A stretch of 12,047 nucleotides of DNA from Chloroflexota bacterium (GTDB taxonomy: Bacteria > Chloroflexota > Anaerolineae > UBA4142), in the NCBI GenBank assembly GCA_016200825.1, contig JACQEA010000019.1:1-12047 (forward strand), read 5' to 3'. The translations under genes and the position numbers were made by a program. The notes below the pieces were generated by a model, which had not been told where the DNA came from, ran no database searches, and saw only the letters and a list, made by a program, of their open reading frames with translations. Position 1 is the first letter of the stretch. Each line of letters begins with the position of its first letter. Below, piece after piece: positions 5,699-11,981 of this stretch.

Positions 5699-8600
5699 TT
5701 TTTTTCTTTGACTTGATGTTGCACGATCACATTCACAGTTGAACTTTCCGCGCGATTACCCGCCGCATCCACCGCGATTACTTTGATCACGTGCGATTCC
5801 ACAAAACCGGGCGCGGTCGTGTTTGAAATCGGCGTGGTGTTTGAGATGAGAATCATGCCGGTTGTAAACACGGCGGTCACGGCTGGATTGGGCGCTTTGA
5901 CGCGCGTCAATTGCGGATTCAATTGTTCAGTCAGAATTATTCCGTCTGCGGTTGAAATCGTGCGCGTGACCGTGATGGGTTTCGTCGGCGTCACGCTGAT
6001 TGCGGCTTGAATCGTTGGCGTTAGCGTATCGGACATTTTGATCGTCCATTTTTTGTTGAACGGCGCGACGGTGGTCGCGCCGACGAACGCGCCGTCCACG
6101 TAAAATTCCACGCGCCCCATCGACGCGTTGTCGATCGCGTCGACGCCGATCGAAACCCACTCATCTTTTTCCGGCGAATAAATCGCGCCGTTCGCCGGGT
6201 GAATGATTTTAACTGTTGGCGGCGTATTGTCAACAATCACTTGGATTGCCGCTTGGCGCAAATTTCCTTTTTTATCAATCACGGTCAATTGCAAACTATA
6301 CAATCCATCCAGACCCGCGACATCCCATTGTTCTAACACACTTCCATCCACGCGCTCGCGATGATCGGTGCCGATTTGAATCCATTGCGTTGGATCAAGT
6401 CCTTTGCCGTACGCGAGTCGAAACACATCCAGATTTTCAATGCGCGCGTTGCCGACAATCGTCAACAATCCTTTTATTTGCGAGTACGATAAGGGACTGG
6501 TGATCGCTACATCCCCGCCGAGCGGCGCGCGGGACGCGGTGTTGTACTCGGTCGGCGGCTGCGGAATATTATTATCGCGCACCCAATCGCGCGCTTCTTC
6601 CGGATAAATTGGAAAAACTTTTTCTTCTACTTGTTCCGGCGGATCGTACACCGTCGCGAGTTTGCCGTTCAGTTTGTTGATGCGAAACGTTTGCCAAATA
6701 TTGTCGAATGTTTTTGGCTCCGTGCCTGCGATAAAAAGTTCTTTGACGCGCTCGGGACAGTACGGCGTGGGCAACAAGCCGCTCGTCGCGCAGACTTCAA
6801 CCCGCGTCATTCCGGGCGCTTCAGCAAATGGTTTGACCGGCAGACCTTGATGAATTTTTTCCATCAGATCATGCCAGATCGGTCCGGCGCCGCTGACGCC
6901 GCTGATGTGTTCCATTTCCGCGTTGTCCGCGTTCCCAACCCACACGCCGACCGCGTAATCCGGCGTGTAACCAATCGTCCAATTATCGCGCCAATCGGAG
7001 GTCGTGCCGGTTTTTGCCGCGGCAGGTCGCGATAGTTTCAACACATTGTTCACGCCAAAGCCCGGCGCGCGCGCGGAATTATCGGACAAAATATCGTTGA
7101 CCAAATACGCGAGTTGCGGCGTGAGAATTTGTTGTTTCTCCGGTTGTTTGAATTCATACAACGTGTTGTTGTTCGAATCGCTTACTTTGAGAATCGCGAC
7201 CGGGTCGAGCGTGCGAAAACCGGGTTTGATATTTTCGGGATCTATCGCCGCGCCCGCCATGATTCCGCCGTTCGCAAGCACGCTGTTCGCGTACGTGATA
7301 TCGAGCAACGTAACTTCGCCGCCACCGAGTGTGAGCGCGAGTCCGTATTTATCGCGATTGAGCGTGTTGATGCCCATACGATGCGCGGTGTTCACAACAT
7401 TTTTCACGCCGACTTCTTTGATTAATTTTACGGCGGGAATATTGAAACTTGATGCGAGCGCGATGCGGAGCCGCGTAGGTCCATGATATTTGCGATCATA
7501 ATTTTCGGGAACGTACGGCGGATTAGGCGAATCGTCGAAAACGGTTCGCACGTCCATCAACATTGATGCGGCGGTGTAGCCTTGCGCGAACGCGGTGAGG
7601 TACGTAAATATTTTAAAGGTCGAACCCGGTTGGCGCACGGCAGTAGAAACATTAACCTGTCCATCAATTTCGCGATTAAAATAATCTACCGACCCCACCA
7701 TGCCCACAATTTCGCCGGTGTTCGGTTTAAGAACGACGACCGACGCGTTGCTCACATTGCGTTTATCGGCTTGGAGTTTCGCGATTTGATCGCGCGCGGT
7801 TTGTTCGGCGGATTGTTGCACGTTGTAATCGAGCGTGGTGATAACTTTCATTCCGCCGCGATACAATGCTTGCGCGCCAAATTTTTCTTCCAACTGGCGG
7901 CGCACGTAAAAAACAAAATGCGGCGCGCGAATATCAAATCGTTTCGGCGTGACGCGCATCTTGGTATTTTTCGCCTCGACCGTTTCTTCGAGCGGAACAT
8001 AGCCCTGTAAATACATTTGATCGAGAACGATATTGCGGCGTTCAATCGCGGCTTGCGGATCGTCAATCGGGTTGAGGAGTGGATATTGCGGAATCGCGGC
8101 GAGGGTCGCGCAATCGGCGAGATCTAAATCTTGCACGTGCTTGCCGAAATACGCGTCGGCGGCGGCTTCAATGCCGTACGCGAGATTGCCATAGTTGTTG
8201 CCGTTCAAATACCATTCCAAAATTTGTTTCTTGTCGTACTTGCGCGCGATTTCGGTGGAGAGGATGAGCTCTTTGATTTTGCGCGAGAGGAGCGGTTGCG
8301 CGCGTTCTTCGACCGGGATCAAAACATTTTTGACGAGTTGTTGCGTGATGGATGAACCGCCTTGCAGACGACCGCCCGTCAAGGTGATGAACGCGGCGCG
8401 CGCAATTCCCAAAATATCATAACCGGGATTGGTCCAAAAATTTCGATCTTCCAACGCGACCGTCGCGTTCTTGCAATTTTCGGGAATGCGCTCGAGCGGG
8501 ACCACCGTGCGACTGCCGCCGAGCGGGTCAATAATTTCATACAACACGACCGTGCCGGTGCGATCATAAATGCGCGAGGTTTTAAATTGTTGGTTGGTTT

Positions 8601-8832
8601 GCGTGACGATTGCGCCGGGTTCGGGCAGTCCTTGCGCGTAATAGTTGTAGATAAAAATCGCGCCGCCGGCCGCGAGGATGACGGCGGTGAAAAGTAGACC
8701 GATGATGAGGAGAATGCTACTTAGCGTGACGCGCAACACAAGAGGTGTTTTGCGCTGGCGTCGCTTGCGCAGGACGTACGAACGTGCGGTCACTGATGTC
8801 TGTTCCTTAATTTCCCGCGCCGAGTCTAACAT
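5695..8832 (-). CDS. Class A penicillin-binding protein (GT51 transglycosylase + transpeptidase) with C-terminal Ig-like region
   Basis: 1045 codons. A bifunctional enzyme that polymerises lipid II glycan strands and cross-links the peptides, anchored in the inner membrane. Seen in order: basic N-terminal tail (20-30), membrane helix (about 35-62), and a GT51 domain with catalytic ED at 128-129 (motif EDRNFWTNPGYD), QGGSSITQQLVKN (157-169) and EWYLNGNNYG (206-215). The transpeptidase domain has S404-T-F-K407, S462-F-N464 and K608-TGTT. After the enzyme core comes an extracellular tail of roughly 300 residues with Thr-rich beta repeats (VDNTPPTVKIIHP near 867-880, VKIIAVDAAGNRAESS-like end), typical of bacterial Ig-like domains. 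In the GT51 motif the usual His of EDxxFYxHxG is Asn135. The gene starts at ATG 8832 with no clear Shine-Dalgarno, and its TAA lies at the edge of heptad array C. Symbol withheld because paralogues are common. Confidence 0.95.
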   Translation of the reverse strand: MLDSAREIKEQTSVTARSYVLRKRRQRKTPLVLRVTLSSILLIIGLLFTAVILAAGGAIFIYNYYAQGLPEPGAIVTQTNQQFKTSRIYDRTGTVVLYEIIDPLGGSRTVVPLERIPENCKNATVALEDRNFWTNPGYDILGIARAAFITLTGGRLQGGSSITQQLVKNVLIPVEERAQPLLSRKIKELILSTEIARKYDKKQILEWYLNGNNYGNLAYGIEAAADAYFGKHVQDLDLADCATLAAIPQYPLLNPIDDPQAAIERRNIVLDQMYLQGYVPLEETVEAKNTKMRVTPKRFDIRAPHFVFYVRRQLEEKFGAQALYRGGMKVITTLDYNVQQSAEQTARDQIAKLQADKRNVSNASVVVLKPNTGEIVGMVGSVDYFNREIDGQVNVSTAVRQPGSTFKIFTYLTAFAQGYTAASMLMDVRTVFDDSPNPPYVPENYDRKYHGPTRLRIALASSFNIPAVKLIKEVGVKNVVNTAHRMGINTLNRDKYGLALTLGGGEVTLLDITYANSVLANGGIMAGAAIDPENIKPGFRTLDPVAILKVSDSNNNTLYEFKQPEKQQILTPQLAYLVNDILSDNSARAPGFGVNNVLKLSRPAAAKTGTTSDWRDNWTIGYTPDYAVGVWVGNADNAEMEHISGVSGAGPIWHDLMEKIHQGLPVKPFAEAPGMTRVEVCATSGLLPTPYCPERVKELFIAGTEPKTFDNIWQTFRINKLNGKLATVYDPPEQVEEKVFPIYPEEARDWVRDNNIPQPPTEYNTASRAPLGGDVAITSPLSYSQIKGLLTIVGNARIENLDVFRLAYGKGLDPTQWIQIGTDHRERVDGSVLEQWDVAGLDGLYSLQLTVIDKKGNLRQAAIQVIVDNTPPTVKIIHPANGAIYSPEKDEWVSIGVDAIDNASMGRVEFYVDGAFVGATTVAPFNKKWTIKMSDTLTPTIQAAISVTPTKPITVTRTISTADGIILTEQLNPQLTRVKAPNPAVTAVFTTGMILISNTTPISNTTAPGFVESHVIKVIAVDAAGNRAESSTVNVIVQHQVKEKK

Positions 8833-8845
8833 TATTTCCGCGTTC

Positions 8846-8908
8846 TTGCAAACTCAAACTTGCAATTTCCAATTTCTAACTTCCAACTTCCAACCTCCAA
8901 CTTCCATT
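8846..8908. repeat. Heptad repeat array D, nine 7-bp units (inverted relative to array A)
   Basis: Nine phased 7-bp units, plus-strand consensus TTCCAAY (e.g. TTCCAAC, TTCTAAC), the reverse complement of the array A unit RTTGGAA. It lies between the divergent PBP gene (start 8832) and thpR (start 8945), beginning 13 bases before the PBP start codon. It has the same unit count and 63-bp length as array A. Its end touches a possible thpR promoter. Confidence 0.85.
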
Positions 8909-8936
8909 TGACTTTTCTATTTCTTCACGCGACAAT
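8908..8936 (+). promoter_or_regulatory. Possible promoter of thpR
   Basis: TTGACT (8908-8913, 5/6 to the -35 consensus), a 17-base spacer, then GACAAT (8931-8936, 4/6 to the -10 consensus). The expected transcript start is within a few bases of the ATG at 8945, so the mRNA would be nearly leaderless. This fits the lack of a Shine-Dalgarno before thpR. The -10 match is weak. Confidence 0.35.
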
Positions 8937-8944
8937 TGCGCGCG

Positions 8945-9532
8945 ATGGTGGACGTGATTCGCACGTTTGTCGCGATTGAACTCGACGCGGCAATGCAACG
9001 CGCGCTACGCGATTTGCAAGCGCGACTCACCCGCGAACGCGCGGCGCGATTCGTGCGCTGGGTCGCGCCGGAGAATATTCACCTCACGCTAAAATTTTTC
9101 GGCGACGTGGAAGCAAGCCGATTGCCCGATCTCGAACGCGCGATTACGGACGCGAGCGCGAATGCTTCGCCCTTCAATCTAGCGTTGGAAAATCTCGGCG
9201 CGTTTCCTAATCTGAACCAACCGCGCGTCGTTTGGGTAGGCTTGCAAGGCGAAATCGAAATTGCCGCGCGGCTCGCGGAAAAAATCGACGCGGCGGGCGC
9301 GGCGTTAGGTTATGCGCGCGAGACGCGTCCGTTCGCGCCGCATCTTACGCTGGGGCGCGTCAAACGCGATGTAAGTCCAAATGATTCGCGCTTGATCGGT
9401 GAGATGATCGAGAATGTGAAAGTTGGCGCGTTGGGGAATTTTCGTGTGGAACGTGTGAGTGTGATGAAAAGTGAATTGAAACCAAGTGGGAGTGTGTATA
9501 TCAGATTGAGTAGCATTGAATTGAAAGAGTAA
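8945..9532 (+). CDS. thpR: RNA 2',3'-cyclic phosphodiesterase (2H phosphoesterase, ThpR/LigT)
   Basis: 195 codons. It hydrolyses 2',3'-cyclic phosphate ends of RNA to 2'-phosphate; the family was first known as an archaeal/bacterial 2'-5' RNA ligase. The two catalytic H-x-T-x motifs are present: H46-L-T-L in NIHLTLKFFGDV and H133-L-T-L in FAPHLTLGRVKR. The N-terminal strand RTFVAIEL and a central PRVVWVGL also fit, and length matches the usual 180-200. An upstream in-frame TTG at 8936 would add three residues, but I prefer the ATG at 8945, which puts the RTFVAIEL strand close to the N terminus as in the family. The gene is transcribed away from the PBP gene and closed by the terminator at 9554-9581, so it appears monocistronic. 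Confidence 0.93.
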   Translation: MVDVIRTFVAIELDAAMQRALRDLQARLTRERAARFVRWVAPENIHLTLKFFGDVEASRLPDLERAITDASANASPFNLALENLGAFPNLNQPRVVWVGLQGEIEIAARLAEKIDAAGAALGYARETRPFAPHLTLGRVKRDVSPNDSRLIGEMIENVKVGALGNFRVERVSVMKSELKPSGSVYIRLSSIELKE

Positions 9533-9553
9533 TCCGCGTTGCCGTTAAATTTC

Positions 9554-9581
9554 TGAGCCGGTCATTGACCGGCTCATTTTT
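9554..9581 (+). terminator. Intrinsic terminator after thpR
   Basis: TGAGCCGGTC (9554-9563) pairs perfectly with GACCGGCTCA (9567-9576) over 10 bp around an ATT loop, followed directly by five T (9577-9581). It starts 21 bases after the thpR stop and separates it from the chromate operon promoter. Confidence 0.92.
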
Positions 9582-9599
9582 GCACACTCGCTCCCGCTC

Positions 9600-9628
9600 T
9601 TGACGTTCTGCCACATGCAATATAAAAT
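9600..9628 (+). promoter_or_regulatory. Sigma70-type promoter of the chr operon
   Basis: TTGACG (9600-9605, 5/6), a 17-base spacer, and TAAAAT (9623-9628, 5/6). The transcript start is expected near 9635. This is the only promoter-like sequence between the thpR terminator and the first chr gene, and its -10/+1 region is overlapped by an inverted repeat. Confidence 0.75.
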
Positions 9629-9644
9629 GTAACCACTGTTACAT
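9627..9644. promoter_or_regulatory. Candidate operator over the chr promoter
   Basis: ATGTAAC-CACT-GTTACAT is a perfect 7+4+7 inverted repeat that begins in the -10 box and spans the expected transcript start, the classic place for a repressor site. In Ochrobactrum tritici, ChrB is a chromate-responsive regulator of its own chr promoter, so the ChrB N-terminal-type protein encoded next is the natural candidate to bind here. This is inference from symmetry and position. A shorter palindrome, ATGATCAT, follows at 9643-9650. Confidence 0.6.
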
Positions 9645-9664
9645 GATCATATCAGGCAGGTATA

Positions 9665-10099
9665 GTGACTCTTTGGCTTCTCTTGCACTATCAAATCCCC
9701 GCGCATCCCACTGCTCAACGCGTATACATCTGGCGGAAACTCAAGCGGCTCGGCGCCATTCTGCTGTACGGCGCGGTTTGGGTGTTGCCTGCAACGGCGC
9801 GCACGCGTGAGCAATTTCAGTGGCTGGCTTCCGAAATCGCGGAACTCGGCGGAGAAGCAATGCTGTGGGAGGCGCGGCTGACACCAGCTAATCAAGACTC
9901 GTCGTTGATTCGTCAGTTCACAGTTCAAGTGGAACGTGAGTATCAGAAAATCGCGTCGGAATTAAACCGAAGAAAACCTGATCTTGCCGGACTTTCGCGG
10001 AAGTATCAGCAAGTTCAAATGACAGACTATTTTCAATCGCCTTTCGGAGTTCGAGTGCGCGAAGCGCTAATGTCTGCGCGAAACGGAGCCACGCGATGA
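9665..10099 (+). CDS. Free-standing ChrB N-terminal-domain protein (chromate operon regulator candidate)
   Basis: 144 codons from GTG 9665, with AGGCAGG 4-10 bases upstream as ribosome-binding site. The sequence LLLHYQIPAHPTAQRVYIWRKLKRLGAILL, then VWVLPATARTREQFQWLASEIAELGGEAMLWEA, is characteristic of the N-terminal domain of ChrB, which in known chromate-resistance operons is fused to the C-terminal domain in one protein of about 310 residues. The first 40 residues (R/K rich, W-R-K-L-K-R-L-G) look like a small helix-turn-helix/winged-helix segment, and the remainder is helical. Here the domain ends in a stop and the C-terminal domain starts as a new gene with a 4-base ATGA overlap, so ChrB is split. 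It is probably the DNA-binding, chromate-sensing half, acting on the palindrome at 9627-9644. Family assignment is good; regulator role is inferred. Confidence 0.8.
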   Translation: MTLWLLLHYQIPAHPTAQRVYIWRKLKRLGAILLYGAVWVLPATARTREQFQWLASEIAELGGEAMLWEARLTPANQDSSLIRQFTVQVEREYQKIASELNRRKPDLAGLSRKYQQVQMTDYFQSPFGVRVREALMSARNGATR

Positions 10100-10620
10100 A
10101 ATGGGTAACGTGGGAAAATGTAGCGGTGGATCGAATGGCGTGTGCGTGGCTTATTTCCAGATTCATTGACGCCAAAGCCGAATTCATTTTTGTGTCGGTT
10201 GGATCCAAACGATTGCCCATGGGCGAACCTTTCGACATTCCCGGCGCGCGTCTCTCGCATCGTCGCGGGCATTGCACCTTTCACACTATTCTGCGCGAGT
10301 ACAAATTGAAAGACTCGGTGCTCGATCGAATCGCGCAAATTGTGGATGAAGCGGATGTCGTCCAAGAAATTACTGTCGAACCGACCGCGCTGGGACTCGA
10401 TTTAATTTGTCGCGGTATCCGCCTGACCAGTTCCGACGATCAAACAGCCATTGAACGCGGGCGGTTGATTTACGAAGCATTGTACGCGCAATTGTCCGAG
10501 GATATGTCGTCGCAATCAGCACGGCCGCTTCCGATCAAACCTAACGAACTTCAAGTCGCGCGGCAACCGCGCCGCGCGAGGAATAAAAAATCTCTAAAGA
10601 AAGGGAGAAGAAGAAAATGA
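10096..10620 (+). CDS. ChrB C-terminal-domain (chromate resistance) protein, copy 1, with basic tail
   Basis: 174 codons from ATG 10096, overlapping the previous stop as ATGA and preceded by a GGAG site about 7 bases upstream. Family features: VDRMACAWLISRFIDAKAEFIFV (residues 11-33), FDIPGARLSHRRGHCTFHTILREYKLKD (46-73) and IVDEADV (82-88). This is the Chrome_Resist/ChrB C-terminal family, linked to chromate resistance by operon membership; its biochemical activity is not settled. The D-R-x-A-C-x-W-L-I and H-x3-H/R-C-x-F residues are shared with the next gene and are likely ligand or metal contacts. Unlike copy 2, it carries about 35 extra C-terminal residues rich in Arg and Lys (ending KKSLKKGRRRK), suggesting nucleic-acid or membrane-phosphate contact. 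Its stop overlaps the next start as ATGA. Confidence 0.85.
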   Translation: MKWVTWENVAVDRMACAWLISRFIDAKAEFIFVSVGSKRLPMGEPFDIPGARLSHRRGHCTFHTILREYKLKDSVLDRIAQIVDEADVVQEITVEPTALGLDLICRGIRLTSSDDQTAIERGRLIYEALYAQLSEDMSSQSARPLPIKPNELQVARQPRRARNKKSLKKGRRRK

Positions 10621-11051
10621 AATGGCTCACTCGTTCGCACGTGCATGTTGATCGCGTCGCATGTCCTTGGCTCATTACGCGATTCGTTGACAACCACGCG
10701 GAATTTCTCTTTGTGCCGCGCAGTCGCGTCGACGCGGTCGCGAAAGAAACCGGCGCGATTCCGTATGACGCGCCCGGCGTCGAGCTCGGTCACGTTGATG
10801 GGCGCTGTTCTTTCGAGTCCATCATCGTCAAGTACGATCTGAAAGACCCCGCGCTCGCGCGCATGGCGAAGATCGTTCATGCCGCCGATATTGCCGAAGA
10901 CATTGACAAAGATCCGCTTGCGCGCGGACTCGAAGCGATTGCGAACGGATATAGTCTGCGTTATCCGAACGACGAAGAAAACCTACAGCATCAGTTCGCC
11001 GTGTACGATGCACTGTACGCGTGGTGCCGCTTGCAAGTGGCGAAAGTGTAA
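10617..11051 (+). CDS. ChrB C-terminal-domain (chromate resistance) protein, copy 2
   Basis: 144 codons from ATG 10617, with an AAGGGAGAAG ribosome-binding site in the end of copy 1. It aligns with copy 1 over its whole length: MKW.T at the start, VDRVACPWLITRFVDNHAEFLFVP (11-34), YDAPGVELGHVDGRCSFESIIVKYDLKD (51-78), IVHAADI (87-93), and a closing YDALYAWC. By eye about two positions in five are identical between the copies, so this is an old duplication, not a recent one. It keeps His in IVHAAD where copy 1 has Asp, and lacks the basic tail, which suggests the two copies have split roles. Its TAA shares one base with the ATG of the beta-propeller gene (TAATG). Confidence 0.87.
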   Translation: MKWLTRSHVHVDRVACPWLITRFVDNHAEFLFVPRSRVDAVAKETGAIPYDAPGVELGHVDGRCSFESIIVKYDLKDPALARMAKIVHAADIAEDIDKDPLARGLEAIANGYSLRYPNDEENLQHQFAVYDALYAWCRLQVAKV

Positions 11052-11971
11052 TGTCTCTGCGTCATCTGGGTTACATAGATTTGCCGGCGAATGCCCAGCC
11101 GGGCGGGTTCGATCACGCGGCGATTCATCGCGCGAGCGCGCGCTTGTACGTCGCGCACACTTGCAATGACGCGCTCGACGTGATTGATTGCGCGACGGAT
11201 CGTTATTTGCATTCGATTCCAAATCTGACCGGTGTCGCGGGCGCGCTCGTTTCGGATGAACGCAATCTCGTTTTCACTTCGAATCGAGGCGAGAACAGCG
11301 TGGGAATTTTTTTGCCTGACGATGAAAAAAATCTGAGTAAAGTTACAGTCGGCGTGCGCCCAAACGGTCTTGCGTACGATCCCACGCGCAATCTTTTGCT
11401 TGCCGCGAACGTCGGCGACCCCGCTATTTCGGATTCGTTCTCGATCTCAATCGTGGATGTGTCAAAGCGCGCCATGATTGCGAGCATTCCTGTACCGGGG
11501 CGCACGCGCTGGACGATCTTTGATGAGCAGTCGGACGTTTTTTTCGTAAACATCGTTGATCCCGCGCAGATTGTCATCGTTAATGCAAAAGATCCCACGC
11601 GAATCGCGCGCGTGTTCGAAATTCCGGTGGCGGGACCGCATGGACTTGATTTGGACGCGGAGCAGCATCGCTTGTTCTGCGCGTGCGACGAGAAAAAATT
11701 GTTGACCGCGGACACACGCACAGGCGCGGTGTCAACCGAATCGGATCTGAGCGGCGCGCCCGACGTAATTTTCTTCAACGCCGCGCGCAAGCATTTGTAC
11801 GTTGCGATTGGCGATCCCGGTGTGATTGATGTTTTCGACACCGACGCGATGAAGCGCATCGAAACTGTGGCGACGGAAAAGGGCGCGCATACAATCGCGT
11901 TTGACGCGGAGCGAAATAAAGTTTACGCGTTTTTGCCGCAGACGCATCGCGCAGCGATATTCGTGGACTAG
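11051..11971 (+). CDS. Cytoplasmic YncE-like beta-propeller protein in the chr operon
   Basis: 306 codons from ATG 11051. A longer frame begins at GTG 11021, but it would lie within the end of copy 2, and the TAATG coupling favours 11051. The protein is built of roughly 40-50-residue repeats of the YVTN/NHL-like propeller kind: a turn such as RPNGLAYDPTRNLLLAAN, PHGLDLDAEQHRLFCAC, APDVIFFNAARKHLYVAIGDPGVIDVFDT or HTIAFDAERNKVYAFLP, each followed by a strand ending in I-V-D or V-D. About six or seven blades fit the length. There is no signal peptide or membrane segment, so it should stay in the cytoplasm, unlike secreted YncE. Cys at 38 and 47 and a CAC pair in a late blade could bind metal or act in redox. 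No catalytic motif is visible. Its role is unknown; its place between chrB-like genes and chrA links it to chromate handling. Confidence 0.82.
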   Translation: MSLRHLGYIDLPANAQPGGFDHAAIHRASARLYVAHTCNDALDVIDCATDRYLHSIPNLTGVAGALVSDERNLVFTSNRGENSVGIFLPDDEKNLSKVTVGVRPNGLAYDPTRNLLLAANVGDPAISDSFSISIVDVSKRAMIASIPVPGRTRWTIFDEQSDVFFVNIVDPAQIVIVNAKDPTRIARVFEIPVAGPHGLDLDAEQHRLFCACDEKKLLTADTRTGAVSTESDLSGAPDVIFFNAARKHLYVAIGDPGVIDVFDTDAMKRIETVATEKGAHTIAFDAERNKVYAFLPQTHRAAIFVD

Positions 11972-11981
11972 GGAGTGAGCA

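Noticed and set aside
7004..7486. Long open frames on the plus strand inside the PBP gene (also 7582-8010 and 6631-7035)
   Set aside because: They are antisense shadows of a GC-rich gene with clear PBP motifs; the translations are low complexity, rich in Arg/Ser/Ala and show no domain.
8936..8944. TTG start at 8936 for thpR
   Set aside because: It adds only three residues, and the ATG at 8945 gives the usual family N terminus with no ribosome-binding evidence for the TTG.
11021..11050. GTG start at 11021 for the beta-propeller gene
   Set aside because: It lies within the end of the preceding ChrB-C gene in another frame; the ATG at 11051 with TAATG coupling fits the operon pattern better.
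11203..11859. 218-codon minus-strand frame opposite the propeller gene
   Set aside because: Antisense to a coherent repeat protein in a coupled operon; no recognisable domain.
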